A stretch of 64,000 bases of DNA from Perognathus longimembris pacificus (GCF_023159225.1 NC_063181.1:9383606-9447605), one strand, 5' to 3'; shown: positions 23,202 through 34,510, numbered from the stretch's first letter. A program made the numbers and translations. The notes: generated by a model not told the origin, from the sequence alone.

Positions 23202-23759
23202 CTAGCTGGGTAATTTTTTTTCTTTTTTTCTTGATTTTCTTTTTTTTCAAATTTTTATTATCAAACTGATGTACAGAGAGGTTACAGTTTCATACTCTAG
23301 GCATTGAATACATTTCTTGTACTGTTTGTCACCTTGTCCCTCATACCCCCTCCCTTCTCCCCCTTTCCCCCTCCCCCCCCTGAGGTGTTCAGTTCATTTT
23401 TCACCAAACAGTTTTGCAAGTATTGCTTTTGTAGTTGTTTGTCTTTTTTTTTTACCCTGTGTCTCTCGATTTTGGTATTCCCTTTCAATTTCCTACTGCT
23501 AATACCAGTATACACGGTTTCCAATATACTCAGATAAGATAGAGAGAAAGTGTAGGTACAACCACAGGAAGGTGATACAAGAACCTCATCAACAATAGAA
23601 GCTACAGATACAGATGGGACGTTGAAAGTAGTTACAACTGTGATATAACAATCATTTCCATGACATGGAGTTCATTTCACTTAGCATCATCTTATGTGTT
23701 CATAAAGGTATAGCTATTGGGCTCTTGTGATGCTCTGCTATGACTTGCCTAAACCTGTA

Positions 23760-25263
23760 CTAATTATTCCCTATGAGGGAGACCATAGAGTCCATGTTTC
23801 TTTGGGTCTGGCTCACTTCACTTAGTATAATTTTTTCCAAGTCCTTCCATTTCCTTACAAATGGGCAATGCCATTCTTTCTGATAGAGGCATAAAATTCC
23901 ATTGTGTATATGTACCACATTTTCTTGATCCATTCGTCTACTGAGGGGCATCTGGGTTGGTTCCAGATTCTAGCTATGACAAATTGTGCTGCGATGAACA
24001 TTGTTGTGCTGGTGGCATTACTGTGATTTTGTTTGTGGTCTTTTGGATAGATACCCAAAAGTGGGGCTGCAGCGTCATAAGGGAGTTCTATATTAAGCCT
24101 TCTGAGGAATCTCCATACTGCTTGCCAGAGTGGCTGAACCAGTTTACATTCCCACCAACAATGAAGCAGGGTTCCCCTTTGGCCACATCCCCTCCAACAA
24201 TTGTTATTGTTGGTTTTCTTGATATATGACATTCTTACTGGGGTGAGATGGAATCTCAATGTTGTTTTGATTTGCATTTCTTTTATGGTCAGTGATGTAG
24301 AGCACTTTTTCATATGTCTCTTGGCCATTCTCATTTCCTCATCAGTGAAGTCTCTTTTTAAGTGTTTAGCCCACTTGATGAGGGGGCTAATGGTTCTTTG
24401 CGGTTTTGTTTTGGAAGAAGGTAATTTTTTTAGTTCTGCATATATTTTAGAGATGAGGCCTTTGTCCGTCGAATGGATGAGGCCTTTGTCTGTCGAATGG
24501 CCGGTAAAGATCTTCTCCCAGTCTGTGGGCTTTCAGTTTATCTTGCGAACTATGTCCTTTGCCGTGCAGAAGCTCTGCAGTTTGATGCAGTCCCATTTGT
24601 CCAACCTTTCTTTGATTTGTAGCCTTTCTGGGTCATTGTTAAGGAAGTTCCGTCCTGCGCCATGGAGCCCAAGTGTTTCTGCTACTCCTTCTTTTAGTGT
24701 TTTCAGGGTGTCTCTTTTGATTTCGAGGTCTTTAATCCATTTGGAATTGATTTTGGTGCAGGGTGATATATAAGGATCTAGTTTTAGTTTGTTGCATGTG
24801 TTGAGCCAGTTTTGCCCGCACCATTTGTTAAAGAGGCTATCTTTCTTCCAAACTATTGTTTTAGCTCCTTTATCAAAGATTAAGTAGGCGTAGTTCTGTG
24901 GGTTCAATTCTGGGTCTTCAATTCTGTTCCATTGGTCTTCAGGCCTGTTCAGGTGCCAATACCAAGCTGTTTTTATTACTATAGCTTTATAATACAGCTT
25001 GAAGTTGGGTATTGTAATTCCTCCAGCACTGTTCTTTCTGCTTAGGATTGTTTTTGCTATTCTAGGTCTTTTATTGTTCCATATGAATTTCTGGATTGCT
25101 TCCTCTATTTCATTAAAAAATGGTGTAGGGATATTAATGGGTATTGCATTGAATTTGTAGATAGCCTTTGGCAACATTGCCATTTTGATTATATTAATCC
25201 TCCCAATCCAGGAGCATGGGAGGTTTTTCCATTTCCTTAGTTCTGACATAATTTCATTTTTCA
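23760..25263 (-). pseudogene. L1 ORF2 C-terminal remnant, disrupted
   Basis: Encodes the last roughly 500 codons of the L1 ORF2 protein, which in an intact element is the endonuclease/reverse transcriptase. Only the region after the reverse-transcriptase core is present. The first segment (25264 down to 24533) holds the typical '[13 protein letters not shown]' and '[16 protein letters not shown]' stretches. The second (24334 down to 23855) carries the Cys-rich motif C-x3-C-x7-H-x4-C at about 24146-24199 and 'MWYIYTMEFYASI'. A TGA at 24533-24535 interrupts the frame, but both sides are in the same phase with no other stop between. A one-base loss near 23862-23866 (a run of three G where the copy at 35.35 kb has four) shifts the frame, and the true C-terminus continues in another phase to the stop at 23760-23762. 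There is also a 24-base tandem duplication at 24452-24499. Non-functional. Confidence 0.93.
24452..24499 (-). repeat. 24-bp tandem duplication inside L1 ORF2 remnant
   Basis: Two adjacent copies (24452-24475 and 24476-24499) differ at one base (C/T). The unit is eight codons, so the ORF2 frame is kept. Confidence 0.95.
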
Positions 25264-25280
25264 CTAGCTGGGTAATTTTT

Positions 25281-25480
25281 AAACCATATGGTAATTCTAT
25301 GTTTAACTACTTGAGGAGTGACCTAACTTTCCCACCAGAGAATGAACCATTTTAGATACCATGTCTGAGAGCTCCAATATCTCCACATCCCTGACAGTAT
25401 TTGCTATTTTCTATTTCTTGGTGAGCACAGGTTTTGATTTTCAGTTACTTCTGAAGAGGTAACATTAGCCATGCATTTCC
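25281..25480 (-). mobile_element. Ancient L1 (L1M-type), upstream part of interrupted copy
   Basis: Resumes the old L1 right after the younger insertion: 'aaaccatatggtaattctatgtttaac' continues 'tagctgggtaattttt', followed by 'cccaccagagaatgaacca' and 'ctccacatccctgacagtatttg'. Together with 22741-23201 this rebuilds one uninterrupted antisense L1 segment. Confidence 0.8.
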
Positions 25481-27280
25481 CCCCTTTTTTGACTTTCTGT
25501 AAATGCACAACCAGACATATTTCAAGGCACATAATCCATACCATTAAATTCATTATTAATACATTTCTTCCTGGAAATACGAATTGTTACAGAGTGTGTG
25601 TAGATCGTGATGGCAATATAATTTTCAAGTATTGTCCTTAAAATGTTAGTTGTGATTTAAAGCTTAAACGTTGTATTTGAAATGAGAGCTGAATCATGTT
25701 CTAATCTGTGTTCAACTAGAAGGGAACTAGGAAGGCCCAAGTGCCCATCTGTGAGAATTGATGAGGGGGAGTTTACTTCCTTAGGTAGGATGTTGGACAA
25801 GATGGTTGCTAACGTCCTTTCCAACTGAATTTTCAAAATTAGAACTTGAATATTTATGGAAGCCTTCCTCAGAATGTACAAACCCTGAGAATATTGTTAT
25901 ACATAATTATTTATTTTTAAGTTTGCTATCTTGTGGAGAATAGGAGCTGTCATCCAAAATTCTAAGTCAGAGCAAGTGTGGAGGGTTTGGCCAACAGAAA
26001 GCATGTGTGGCTCTCCCAGCCCAATTCCCCAAATCAATGGAGTGTTCCAGTTCATCCCCAGGCCCTGGCAGCAGTTAGCTGGCCCATCTTCTCAGAATCT
26101 GCAACCTCGTAAATCTGCCAGCAAAACTGGCCTGAAGCATGGTACCCATGCCTGAAAACCCTTCTCTCCCCTGGCTAGAAGAGCCACACATTCCTTTGCA
26201 TCCAGCCTCTGGCTTTGTCACTATAGAACTAAGCCTCAAACTCATTCCCGGTGCTTTGAGAGAAATTGCCACTTCCCCCCCTTTGGTCTTTTCCATCTTT
26301 ATCAGACATCTTTACTGCCCTAGGTCCTAGTGAAGATATTTTAGAAGAGACCTTTCTTTGAGGGTGACATTGTCCCATGGAAGAGAAGGCTCTCCTTGAA
26401 GAGGGGTGATCATAGAAATGCCCGGGGTTGACACCTACCTTTCCTGATGAACAGCGCTGCAAATCAAGTAAGCCTTTTGCAGAATATACATATGGAATGA
26501 GGTTTATTTATGAGTGGGAAGAAACCTATAAAGAAGAGTTATTAAATCCAGGAGGAACTGATTTATGTCATAGTAAAATGCAGACTATAGTTCAGCCGGA
26601 GGAATGACAGCCTCTGACAGGTGTCCGTGAATAAATCCCCCCTTCTTCAAGCTCATTCCTCTCTTTGCTAGCCACTAGCCAAATTCATCAGCTGACCCAG
26701 GAATTGGCTTTCCCTACCCTTCTCCTTTCATGCCATGCACCAGCCAACTTTGAGGAAGCCCTAGGTCTTTTTTGTTTTCATTGCACTGTGTGGCTTTTCT
26801 AAGCTTTCCAATGAGCTGTTTTCCTTCCGGCGGATGGAGACCAGCTAGGAGATCTAAGGAAGCCAGGGTAGGTGTCAGCAGAGATACCTGGCTTATGTCA
26901 ATAGACACACAGAATTACAGCCTCTCTCAAGGCTGGAGGCCACGGAGTCCTGCCTGCTACGACAGTTGGTAGGAACTGTTTAATGAGATTTTGGCCCCCA
27001 GCAGCCACAGCCTCTAAGAAGCTCAACGGACTCAGATTTTTGGCCAAAAGCTCTGTATCCAAGGATGCAACCGTGACCGGCTGTCTTCTGTGGATGCAGG
27101 CAACTGGGATTTCTCTGGACTCCAGACTTATCTGTATTCAGGTGGGACACAATGTCCTTCCGGCCTCCACTGCAGTGGTTTGTGTCTGCATGTATAATTG
27201 CTCAGAAAGCACAGACTGGCTTCTATTAAATCGGGTTTGAATGCTGAATGCATAAATATAGCCAGGACTCATCCATCTTA
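25481..27280. other. Unique sequence without a gene
   Basis: No gene or dispersed repeat recognised. Several overlapping short frames (25931-27240) are present in a slightly GC-richer stretch but show no domain. A regulatory candidate at 26465-26690 is listed separately. Confidence 0.45.
26465..26690. promoter_or_regulatory. Candidate conserved non-coding element (speculative)
   Basis: Unique block with 'atatacatatggaatgaggt', 'ttatttatgag', 'gaagagttattaaatccag', 'gtgaataaatcc' and 'cagctgaccc'. The spacing and lack of repeats resemble developmental enhancers, but that is only an impression. Confidence 0.2.
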
Positions 27281-27450
27281 GTTCTATCTTTATCCATCTA
27301 TCTAACTACTATTATCTATCTACCACCCATCTATCTATTTCTACCTACCTACCTATCTATTTGTTATCTGTTTATCTATCTGTCTCTTGGCTATCCATCA
27401 GTCTGTCTATCATCTGTCCATCTACCTAGCTCTACCATCTATCACTTTTG
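27281..27450. repeat. Degenerate (TCTA)n-type tetranucleotide array
   Basis: About 170 bases of TCTA, TCTG, ACCT and CCAT units with frequent substitutions, an aged GATA/TCTA microsatellite. It is not CRISPR: there are no regular spacers. Confidence 0.85.
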
Positions 27451-29320
27451 TACCAGTATTTATTGTCTAGCTTTGTATTTGTCCATTAACATACATAATA
27501 CAAAGTCCCTGACCAAAATCTCATTACAGAACCTGGTCAAATGGAAACTTATGATTTAAGCACATTTACTTCTTCCTTAAAACAAGTTGATATAAAAGTG
27601 TTCACTTATAAAGGCAGGGACAAATATCATACATACAGATTACTCCTCAAGAATCTTCAGCTTGCTACAGGACATACCCAGTCTGCTGAAGCCTTGTATC
27701 AGTGTTCCCAAAGTAAAAGGTTAAAGCGTACCCATCCTCAGCCACTTGTGCTTGTGAGGTGTTCGTGAGAAGAGAGGAGGGGTGGTTTCCACAGAGCTTA
27801 ATGCCTGTTCCCAGAGTTCCCACACATCAGCCAATCACAGCTCATCCAGCAAGAGTGGGAGCTTCCGCTTGCTAATTACTGTGTGGGGAGGAAAGAGGTG
27901 ACTGCAGTACCTAACTCCATCATAGTAGGTCTTTTCTTAAACGCAACAACTCTCCCTTTTCTTCTCTATCCCAGGAAGCTTCAAATTCTGTTAACTATTG
28001 TCTCCCAGAGCTGAGGATGGAAGTCTGTTCTGTTTGCAACTATAAGCTAGAGAAGAAGAAAAAAACAAACAAACAACAAAAAAAGAAAATGTGCGGTTCT
28101 CCTATGTGAAGTTCTTCCCTAGAATGGAGAACATGGGGAATGATCTCCTGAGAAAAACAATATGTAGAATCCACAGAATGCTGGGCCATGAGCATAGTTT
28201 TGAGTGTGTCTAGCAAACTGATATCCTTTTCCCCATGTATGAAAGGGGGGAAATTCAAGCAAATAAACTTGATCTTGTAAGAACCTTCCTGATCCTTCTT
28301 TTCCTCTCTATATCCTTCCCATAATTAATAAATCTACAGTCATCAATCTCTCACTAATCCTTTTGGATCCCCAGGCAAAAATAAGTTTTTTTCTTCTTCT
28401 TACATCACTCCTTATCTGTTCCAGAATATGTTGTATATATTTTGTTTCTCTCAGGAACTTTCCTATGTTTAAGTCTTAATAGTCCAGTACACGAGCAGTC
28501 CCTGATCACATTTTTATTACCTTCTACTTCCCCAGAATCCTCCATCAGTACTAAATATGGGCTAGATGAAGGCGCTGGAAACACATACGAGTGGGTGTGG
28601 TTTTGATATTATGCCTGCATTATTAGATGTCTGAAGTTATCAAGCAAGCCCCTTTGTTCTCAGGAAGGCTATGATAGTTTGTGGTATGAATGACACTGTA
28701 GAGGATGCATTGAATACCAGTGTGTTTGCCTCCAGAAAGATGCTTATCTCTGCCACCTCCCTGAGATCGGTCTGGCTTGGAGGTCTCTAATAAAATAAAA
28801 TAAGGCCATAAAGCAGGAGAACAGGGAATGAAAGATAGAGCAGTGGATGGTGATGGCTATGACATTGATCTCTCACTGGTAGAAACCTCTTGGAGATTTT
28901 GAGCGGAAGAGTCTACGATTTTCAGGAGAACTCCCAGGCCCTGTCTGCTTCACCCCTCCCCAGCTCTCCTGGCTCCCATAGAGTAATAGTCTCACCACGC
29001 TACAGCCCTTCGCTTCTATCACCTTATGGCACAGTTCGACAGACATGACAGTGATAACAAATAAAATTTTGATGTCACCCCAGTGTATTCTCTGCCACAT
29101 CTTTGGTTTGTTTTCAAGTATGCATTCTTTTGTTGCTGCTAGCATTTGACCATCCCCTTCAAGTGTATAGAGTATGTGAACGTGGGAACATCCATCTATA
29201 CCCCATTACTAGACACAACATGGATAACCAGCTAGATTGAGGAAGGGGGATGTGGAATGGAGCGTGTGAATTTTAGCAGAAATGACCTGGGAAAGGTAGA
29301 AAAAAGTTAAAGAATGCATT
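27451..29320. other. Unique sequence without a gene
   Basis: No gene or dispersed repeat is recognisable. A-rich runs occur at 28054-28088. Open frames are under 100 codons and unremarkable. Confidence 0.45.
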
Positions 29321-29324
29321 TTAG

Positions 29325-29565
29325 GCGGGAAGGAGTGGCTTGTGCTTGTAATCCTTAGATACTCAGGAGGCTGAGATCTGAGGATGGCAGTTGGAAGCCA
29401 GCCCAGACAGGCAAATCCATGAGACTCTTATCTCCAACTAGCCAATAAAAATAACAACCACAACCCTGAAATTAGAGGAATGGCTTAAATGGTAAGAGAG
29501 CTACTTTTGAGCTCAAAAGAGCTCAAGACCCTGAGTTCAAGTTTTAGAACTTATACAAACAAACA
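29325..29565 (+). mobile_element. B1-like + Geo-like dimeric SINE (old copy)
   Basis: Left B1-type monomer: 'gtgcttgtaatccttagatact', 'caggaggctgagatctgagg', 'gaagccagcccagacaggc'. Right part: 'gaatggcttaaatggtaagag' and 'ccctgagttcaagttttag', tRNA-like with a recognisable B-box-like element, followed by an ACAAACAAAC tail. No clear target-site duplication. Confidence 0.8.
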
Positions 29566-30126
29566 CAACAAAAACTCCATCCTATAAGATCCAGGTACCA
29601 GCATCAACTTTGCAGTTCTATTTCCTCTGCTGACACCATGCAGGAGCCTGCAACCCCTGCCCGTGAGCCTGCTCAACCTCTGGAAGATGGCCTGGGAAAG
29701 ATCTCTTTAGTAAAGCCTGTTTCTGTCTCTCGACGTCATTGCTCTCCCTTCTCATCACTCCATAGCCCGATGGCTTGGCAATCTCTCCCCTTCAGCCCTG
29801 GCAGGGACAACGTTCTTTAGAGGTGAAAGTACAGTTTAATTTCTAGGCTCACCCAGGCGTGCACTGGGCTGCATAAGACCCGATAATGAAATATTAGCGG
29901 TGCATATTTGATAGCGTGCTAAGCATGCCTGGGACACAACCTGGAGGGAGTGAATGCGTTCTCATCAAAGTCTACACCCTGGACTGTCTAGACCAAGGGG
30001 GTGGGTGGGTGTGACTTTGGAAAGGCCAGGATTTTGCTCCCAGCATTCTTCATGCCCCCCTCTAAGTGAGAGCCCTTGCTCTTTTTCTTGCCTTGTTCCC
30101 TAAGCAAAGGGAAGGGAGGGTGTGGG

Positions 30127-30164
30127 GAGAGAAGAGAAGAGAAGAGAAGAGATAAAGAGAGAGG
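30127..30164. repeat. (AGAGA)n purine microsatellite
   Basis: Tandem AGAGA-type pentanucleotides followed by more GA-rich sequence, then a short C-rich run. Confidence 0.85.
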
Positions 30165-30189
30165 CTCCCCCCCCCCGGCCCCCGTTCTG

Positions 30190-30480
30190 CTCTAAACTGA
30201 GATCCTACAGAGAATGGTATTTCTCTTGCGGTTTCCCAGTGACAATGGGGTCAAAGAAAGCATTTTTCAAAAAGGGCTTCTTTTCTCAATTTATGGTAGA
30301 GCATCCAGTCGCAAGCAGCAAAATGAAACAGGTCGCTGTTATCTCTCGCCCAAAAAGAGACAGCCCGTACAAGGGGAGGAGATAATTCCTGGCTGGCTTT
30401 TATATGCTTCATAAAATGCATTGTACAGGCATGTAAAATATGTGGGACTGGGCAGACATATGAGGTGCGGAAAGGTGCAA
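30190..30480. promoter_or_regulatory. Candidate conserved non-coding element (speculative)
   Basis: Unique block with several CpGs in an otherwise CpG-poor window, GATA-type cores ('gttatctc' at 30338, 'gagataatt' at 30379) and 'atgcttcataaaatgcattg' near 30405. A chance cluster remains possible. Confidence 0.22.
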
Positions 30481-31039
30481 TGTTGTGCTCTTCGTGCTGT
30501 GTGGCTGGCAGGCAGTAGAGCAAAGAATGTCTTCCTTTCCCTCTTTGGATATGAGAAGGTAGATATTAACCACAAAGGAGCTCCCTAACACAGCACTTGA
30601 GTTGGATTTTTATGACAGATGAAAGTAGGAAATAAATAATAATGATGATGAATAAAGAAGATAAATACTAATATGCAACTGCTTCATCTTGACCTTCTGT
30701 GGTTCATCTCTTGACCAGTGGAGATAGAGATTACAGCCTGCTATAGCTTGGGAATCAAAGACATCTCTCCCCTAGAGATTTTCAGTGTTTGGTTTGGTTA
30801 ACTGAGTTCTCCTCACAATATTTAGCTCGGGTCACATGCAACCCTTGTACATTCCTGAACGTGCATGTCATTGTCCTTCTAGTCCTTGCCCTCCAGGAAC
30901 TTAGCATTGGTGTTCTTGTTGAAGGTGACCTTGTGACTACTTAGGGCAAATTCACAAACATCTTCTAGAAGAGAGAGTTTGGGCCCAGTTCCAGGTACCC
31001 GGGGTCCCCTGTTAAGATACTCTGTCTTTCAAATATTTC

Positions 31040-31440
31040 TATCTTGTTCACTACAGTTTGTTCAAAGGGAATTGAATGGACTATTAGAGTTTGGGTTCTC
31101 AATGTCCCCAAGAGGCCCATATCTTAGCAGACCCTTGAGAGGTGGTCATGTGGGAGGGCCTTAGGCATTGGGGGGCAGGTCCCAGGAGAAGGTGGGATTC
31201 TAACTCCTTCTCCCTCTTTTCTTTCCTAGTTTGTGATGTTGGTAAGTTTGTTCTGCCATGTGCTCTCACCCGAGTGTGCTGACTCTCAGAAGACCCAAAG
31301 CCTAAGGGAGCTGCTTGATGAGAATATCCAAACTTGGCCTAGGAGCTCTAAAACTGTGACCCAGAAGAAACCTCTCTTCACTCTATGCATATTTATCTCA
31401 GGAGTTTTGTTCTAGTGACTGAAAATTGACCGACACAGAG
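31040..31440 (+). mobile_element. LTR-like (MaLR-type) repeat, tentative
   Basis: Carries the block order 'gaggtggtcatgtgggaggg', 'ttctgccatgtgctctcacc', 'ctctaaaactgtgacccag-aga-aaacctctctt', 'atctcaggagttttgttctag' and 'gactgaaaattgac'. Other copies in this window (58065-58450, 59155-59460 and inverted at 41968-42370) show a similar order. This resembles non-autonomous ERVL-MaLR-type LTRs. The family name is uncertain. Confidence 0.5.
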
Positions 31441-31845
31441 ATTCATGACAAATCGTTGGAGAAGCAGCTTACGGAATAAGGTTTGAAGGAGGAAGAACTG
31501 TTGTTCTCTGGGGACAAGATTAATCATATTGGGGACTGTAATAGAGTTTATTTTGAGAGCTAAATCTCAGGGATGATAACTGCTAGGTTCCTGAGTCAGC
31601 AGAGTAACACACTGGAGGTGCATGAGAGGATGTATATTCCTGCCTCCTCCTTTCTTCCCTCTCCTCCCCTACTTCTTCTGTCCTCACAAACCATTCTGAG
31701 AAACTACAAGCCCAGAAACCTATGCTGAGAGTCAGAGTCCTCTAGAAATCAGTGTTCATGGGCTCCTTTCATTCTCTAAAAGAATAGCTCCCTAAAGCAG
31801 GGGGCTTTCAACAGCACAGATTTAGTGTATACTTGCTGTCGTTTT
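31441..31845. other. Unique sequence without a gene
   Basis: Nothing recognised between the LTR-like repeat and the next SINE. Confidence 0.4.
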
Positions 31846-32085
31846 AGTGTGTACTCTATGTTTATTTGTTTTTGTTTTTGTTGATAGTCCTGGGGCGTGG
31901 ACTCAGGGCCTGAGCACTGTCCTTGGCTTCTTTTTGCTAGCACTCTACCTCTCAAGCCACAGCGCCACTTCTGGCTTTTTTCTATATATGTGGTGCTGAG
32001 GAATTGAACCCAGGGCTTCACGTATACCAGGCGAGCACTGTACCACCAGGCCATAGTCCCAGCCCCTTGAGTTTGTACTCCATGT
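31846..32085 (-). mobile_element. IDL-Geo SINE, minus strand, with imperfect target-site duplication
   Basis: Full-length dimer at 31862-32069 in antisense. The T-rich tail is at the left, then the Geo monomer ('ctcaagccacagcgccact'), then the ID-like monomer ending 'ccatagtcccagcccc'. The flanks at 31846-31861 and 32070-32085 match at 14 of 16 positions. Several substitutions and a small deletion in the Geo part make it older than the 15-kb copy. Confidence 0.9.
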
Positions 32086-32229
32086 AATCCTCAAATTTAT
32101 GTAACAGTACTTGGAGGTGGGCCTTCTGGGAGGTAATTAGGATTTTCTGAAGACTTAATGAGGGGCCCATGACTTCCTCCATGACTAATTGGTGTTCCCT
32201 ACAACCCCACTCCAAACTTTATCTCTCAC

Positions 32230-32560
32230 TTGTTTTCTTTTTTATTTTGTGGCATTAGGATAAACACCAGGCTTCATGCTTCCTAAGCAATTGCTCTATC
32301 ACTTGAACCATATATCCAGCCTCTTTGGGCATTGATTGCTTTTGAGGAAGTATTGCACTTTTTTGCGTGTGTTTTTTTTGTGTGCTCTTCCTATGTGTCC
32401 TACCCCATGTCACTGGAGATGGCTTGCAAGCACCGCTGTGCCCAATTCTTGGTTGAGATGGCATTTCACAAACTTCTTTTTGCCCAGGCTGATCTGTGAT
32501 TCCCCTGAACTCTGCCTCCCAAACTGTGAGGATTACAGGCTTCAGCCACCACACTTAGCG
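32230..32560 (-). mobile_element. B1-like + ID-like dimeric SINE (old, B1-dID-type)
   Basis: In antisense the B1/Alu-like monomer occupies about 32440-32560 ('ctgcctcccaaactgtgagg', 'attacaggcttcagccacca') and an ID-like tRNA monomer lies at about 32245-32322. On the minus strand that monomer has 'ggctggatatatggttcaag' and 'tagagcaattgcttag'. An insertion of T-rich sequence separates the halves. The tail is at the left. Confidence 0.55.
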
Positions 32561-33034
32561 CATACTTTCCCTCTTTCTATTCCAATTGCACAACGTCGTT
32601 TCTGTTTCCTGATATTGACAGACAATGCTTTGTCTCCACTCTTCCATTGTTCTTGAAACTTGGAATCGGTTACTTTCTTTAATGATGTGCTGCCATGTCT
32701 TGAGAGACTAAACCCAAATGATGATGGGAGTTGAGGGAGCAGGAAACAAAGATGGTGTAGTACATGACCTCCTTCCTCTCCCCGCTCTACTTTAGCCGGT
32801 GAGGCTCCGTTGCCTTCATTACAATTCTTTCTGGGGGCTGTGCTTTCTTTGAGGGCACTCAGTCTGCAGATCCATTTCACTTCTGCATGCCCAGTGCTTG
32901 GGTGGTGTCAGCACATCATGGGCTACAAGAAACGTAACGGGTACTGAAGAAAGAGTGAATGGGCTTAATAGACATGACTGGACCTGCATAGGGGATTCCC
33001 CCTCACCTAGGAATGGAGCCACTTCACCGTCTCA
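32561..33034. other. Unique sequence without a gene
   Basis: No gene or repeat recognised. Confidence 0.4.
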
Positions 33035-33099
33035 ACACGCACATATGTGTGCACATGTGCACGCACATACATGTACACACATGCATGTGTACACACACA
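33035..33099. repeat. 65-bp alternating purine-pyrimidine tract with palindromes
   Basis: Every base from 33035 to 33099 alternates purine and pyrimidine, yet the tract is not a plain CA repeat. It contains perfect palindromes at 33041-33048, 33049-33062 and 33077-33090. Such sequence favours Z-DNA and cruciform extrusion under negative supercoiling. Confidence 0.95.
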
Positions 33100-34313
33100 A
33101 ATTCTTCAGTGACACTTCAAAAGTGTTCAGATTACTGAGGCTAGGGAATAAGCTCAGCCTTCGTAGCCTGCCTCACAAGACGATGAGCCATAACATTTGG
33201 AAGGAAACATATCAGGGAACGGTTGTATAGAGATCAACTAGGAAACGTTATTTTTATCTCCCCCAAGGATCAAACCTACTAATATTGTCTGAGGTCATGA
33301 ACTATAAGAGAAGCCCCACTGACTGTGGCAATCATCTTTGGCAAGAGTGCATTTTTCCTTCCATAAAACCTGAGTGATAGAATTTTGGATACTTCAGAAG
33401 AGGTGCAGCTTTGAGGTAGGGCTGGAGCGAGCCCAATGTCCGAGTATGGAAGGATTGCTGTGTGTACCTGTCTATGTGGCTCATGGCTGTCCTGAAGTTG
33501 AGCTGCTAATTGAATGTGGGCCCCTGGTGGGCCCAGCAGGGGTGGAATGAAAATTGGGAGCAGGGTTGGAGGGGCTCAGGAGCCCTACGAAGTCCTCTTG
33601 CCCCCTTGTTTATCTGTCCAGGTTGCTGAGAGTTCCTGTAGGTGAAGCCAAAGGCCTCTGGGAGTCCCTTGACCTCCCTTTGCTCTCGTGTCTTCAGTTT
33701 GCATGCTGTCCACAGGCCAGTCAGCCATGGTACAACTCTTTACAGAAAGAAATCACTCAGCAGCAGCCTTTACAGCCGATATAGGAAAGAACCATTGTGC
33801 CACTTCTCCTTTAAACGTCCCTGTGTCTGTAGTGGGACAGGTTAAGGCTTACAGCCCACACTCCATCCCCCAGCTTTCCAAAGTGCACTGTCCTTGTCTG
33901 ACATGGTTCAGAAATATGAGAATCAGCCCAGTAGGAGTAAGCATATATGGAGGCAGTGGATTTGGGCTTGAGAGTCGCTTCCCACATCTGCCATGTCTGT
34001 ATTCCTTGTCTCTCATGAGACTCCCTTTCTTCTTCCCTTCTGGGGCATTCAGCTAGCTCAGCCAGCACACTATGCATGATGTGGCCTGACCTTTGCCTTT
34101 CTTGTCTGAGTGTGAATTGGAGCCCTGCTATTGCCCTTTGGGGAAATCTTCACCAATTAAATCAGCTACCACTTATGGAATGTAAGATGGTGCTCCTTAA
34201 TCAGGTTTCAGGCATCCATGGGTAGAAGCACCCTGTGAGCACACCTGTGTACCGCATGTTTCAACTCAGGTGCTTTGTAGTCCTCATCCTCACAACACCT
34301 GCACAAGAGAAAT
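33100..34313. other. Unique sequence without a gene
   Basis: Several overlapping open frames (33554-34077) up to 122 codons occur on both strands. None shows a domain, so a gene is not supported. Confidence 0.4.
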
Positions 34314-34393
34314 TCTTTCTTTGATGCTACTGGGGATTGAACCCAGGATCTTGTGCACGGCAGACAAGTGTTCTACCACTGAGCTCTACCCTC
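34314..34393 (-). mobile_element. ID-like tRNA-derived SINE monomer
   Basis: Read on the minus strand, it has an A-box region 'tagagctcagtggtagaac' and a B box 'gggttcaatccccag', the hallmark of tRNA-derived rodent SINEs. No right monomer and no poly-A are preserved. Confidence 0.75.
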
Positions 34394-34409
34394 CATGCAA
34401 GAAGCACCT

Positions 34410-34510
34410 CTTCTTTTAATAGATAATGGATGTAAGATTCAGAGAGGCCAAGTGCTTTGTATAAGTCACAGAGGGAACCTAGCCAAGATCCTTACAACTC
34501 TAGCCTTGTC
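34410..34510 (-). mobile_element. MIR fragment
   Basis: Antisense MIR core: 'gataatggatgtaagattcag', 'agaggccaagtgctttgtat' and 'gtcacagagggaacctagcc' follow the usual order of a mirrored MIR. Confidence 0.6.

Larger units (their letters stand above)
23202..25280 (-). mobile_element. Young 5'-truncated L1 insertion with 17-bp target-site duplication
   Basis: The L1 body occupies 23219-25263 on the minus strand. A perfect 17-bp duplication, 'ctagctgggtaattttt', flanks it at 23202-23218 and 25264-25280. The poly-A tail appears as a T-rich run at 23214-23250. The 3' UTR (to about 23759) includes a G-rich sense tract (C-rich here, 23338-23381). The rest is the C-terminal part of ORF2. The 5' end is missing, so there is no promoter, ORF1, endonuclease or most of the reverse transcriptase, and the copy cannot be autonomous. 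Confidence 0.95.
29570..31040. other. Unique sequence without a gene
   Basis: No gene supported. It contains a (GAAGA)n-like purine run at 30127-30164 and a C-rich run at 30169-30184. The blocks 29845-29945 and 30190-30480 have CpG-bearing, motif-rich unique sequence; the second is listed as a candidate. Confidence 0.45.

Noticed and set aside
24201..24773. 190-codon plus-strand frame
   Set aside because: It is the antisense shadow of the L1 ORF2 remnant on the minus strand.
27281..27450. Regular short repeats that might suggest an array with spacers
   Set aside because: The units are contiguous degenerate tetranucleotides without spacers; this is an aged microsatellite.
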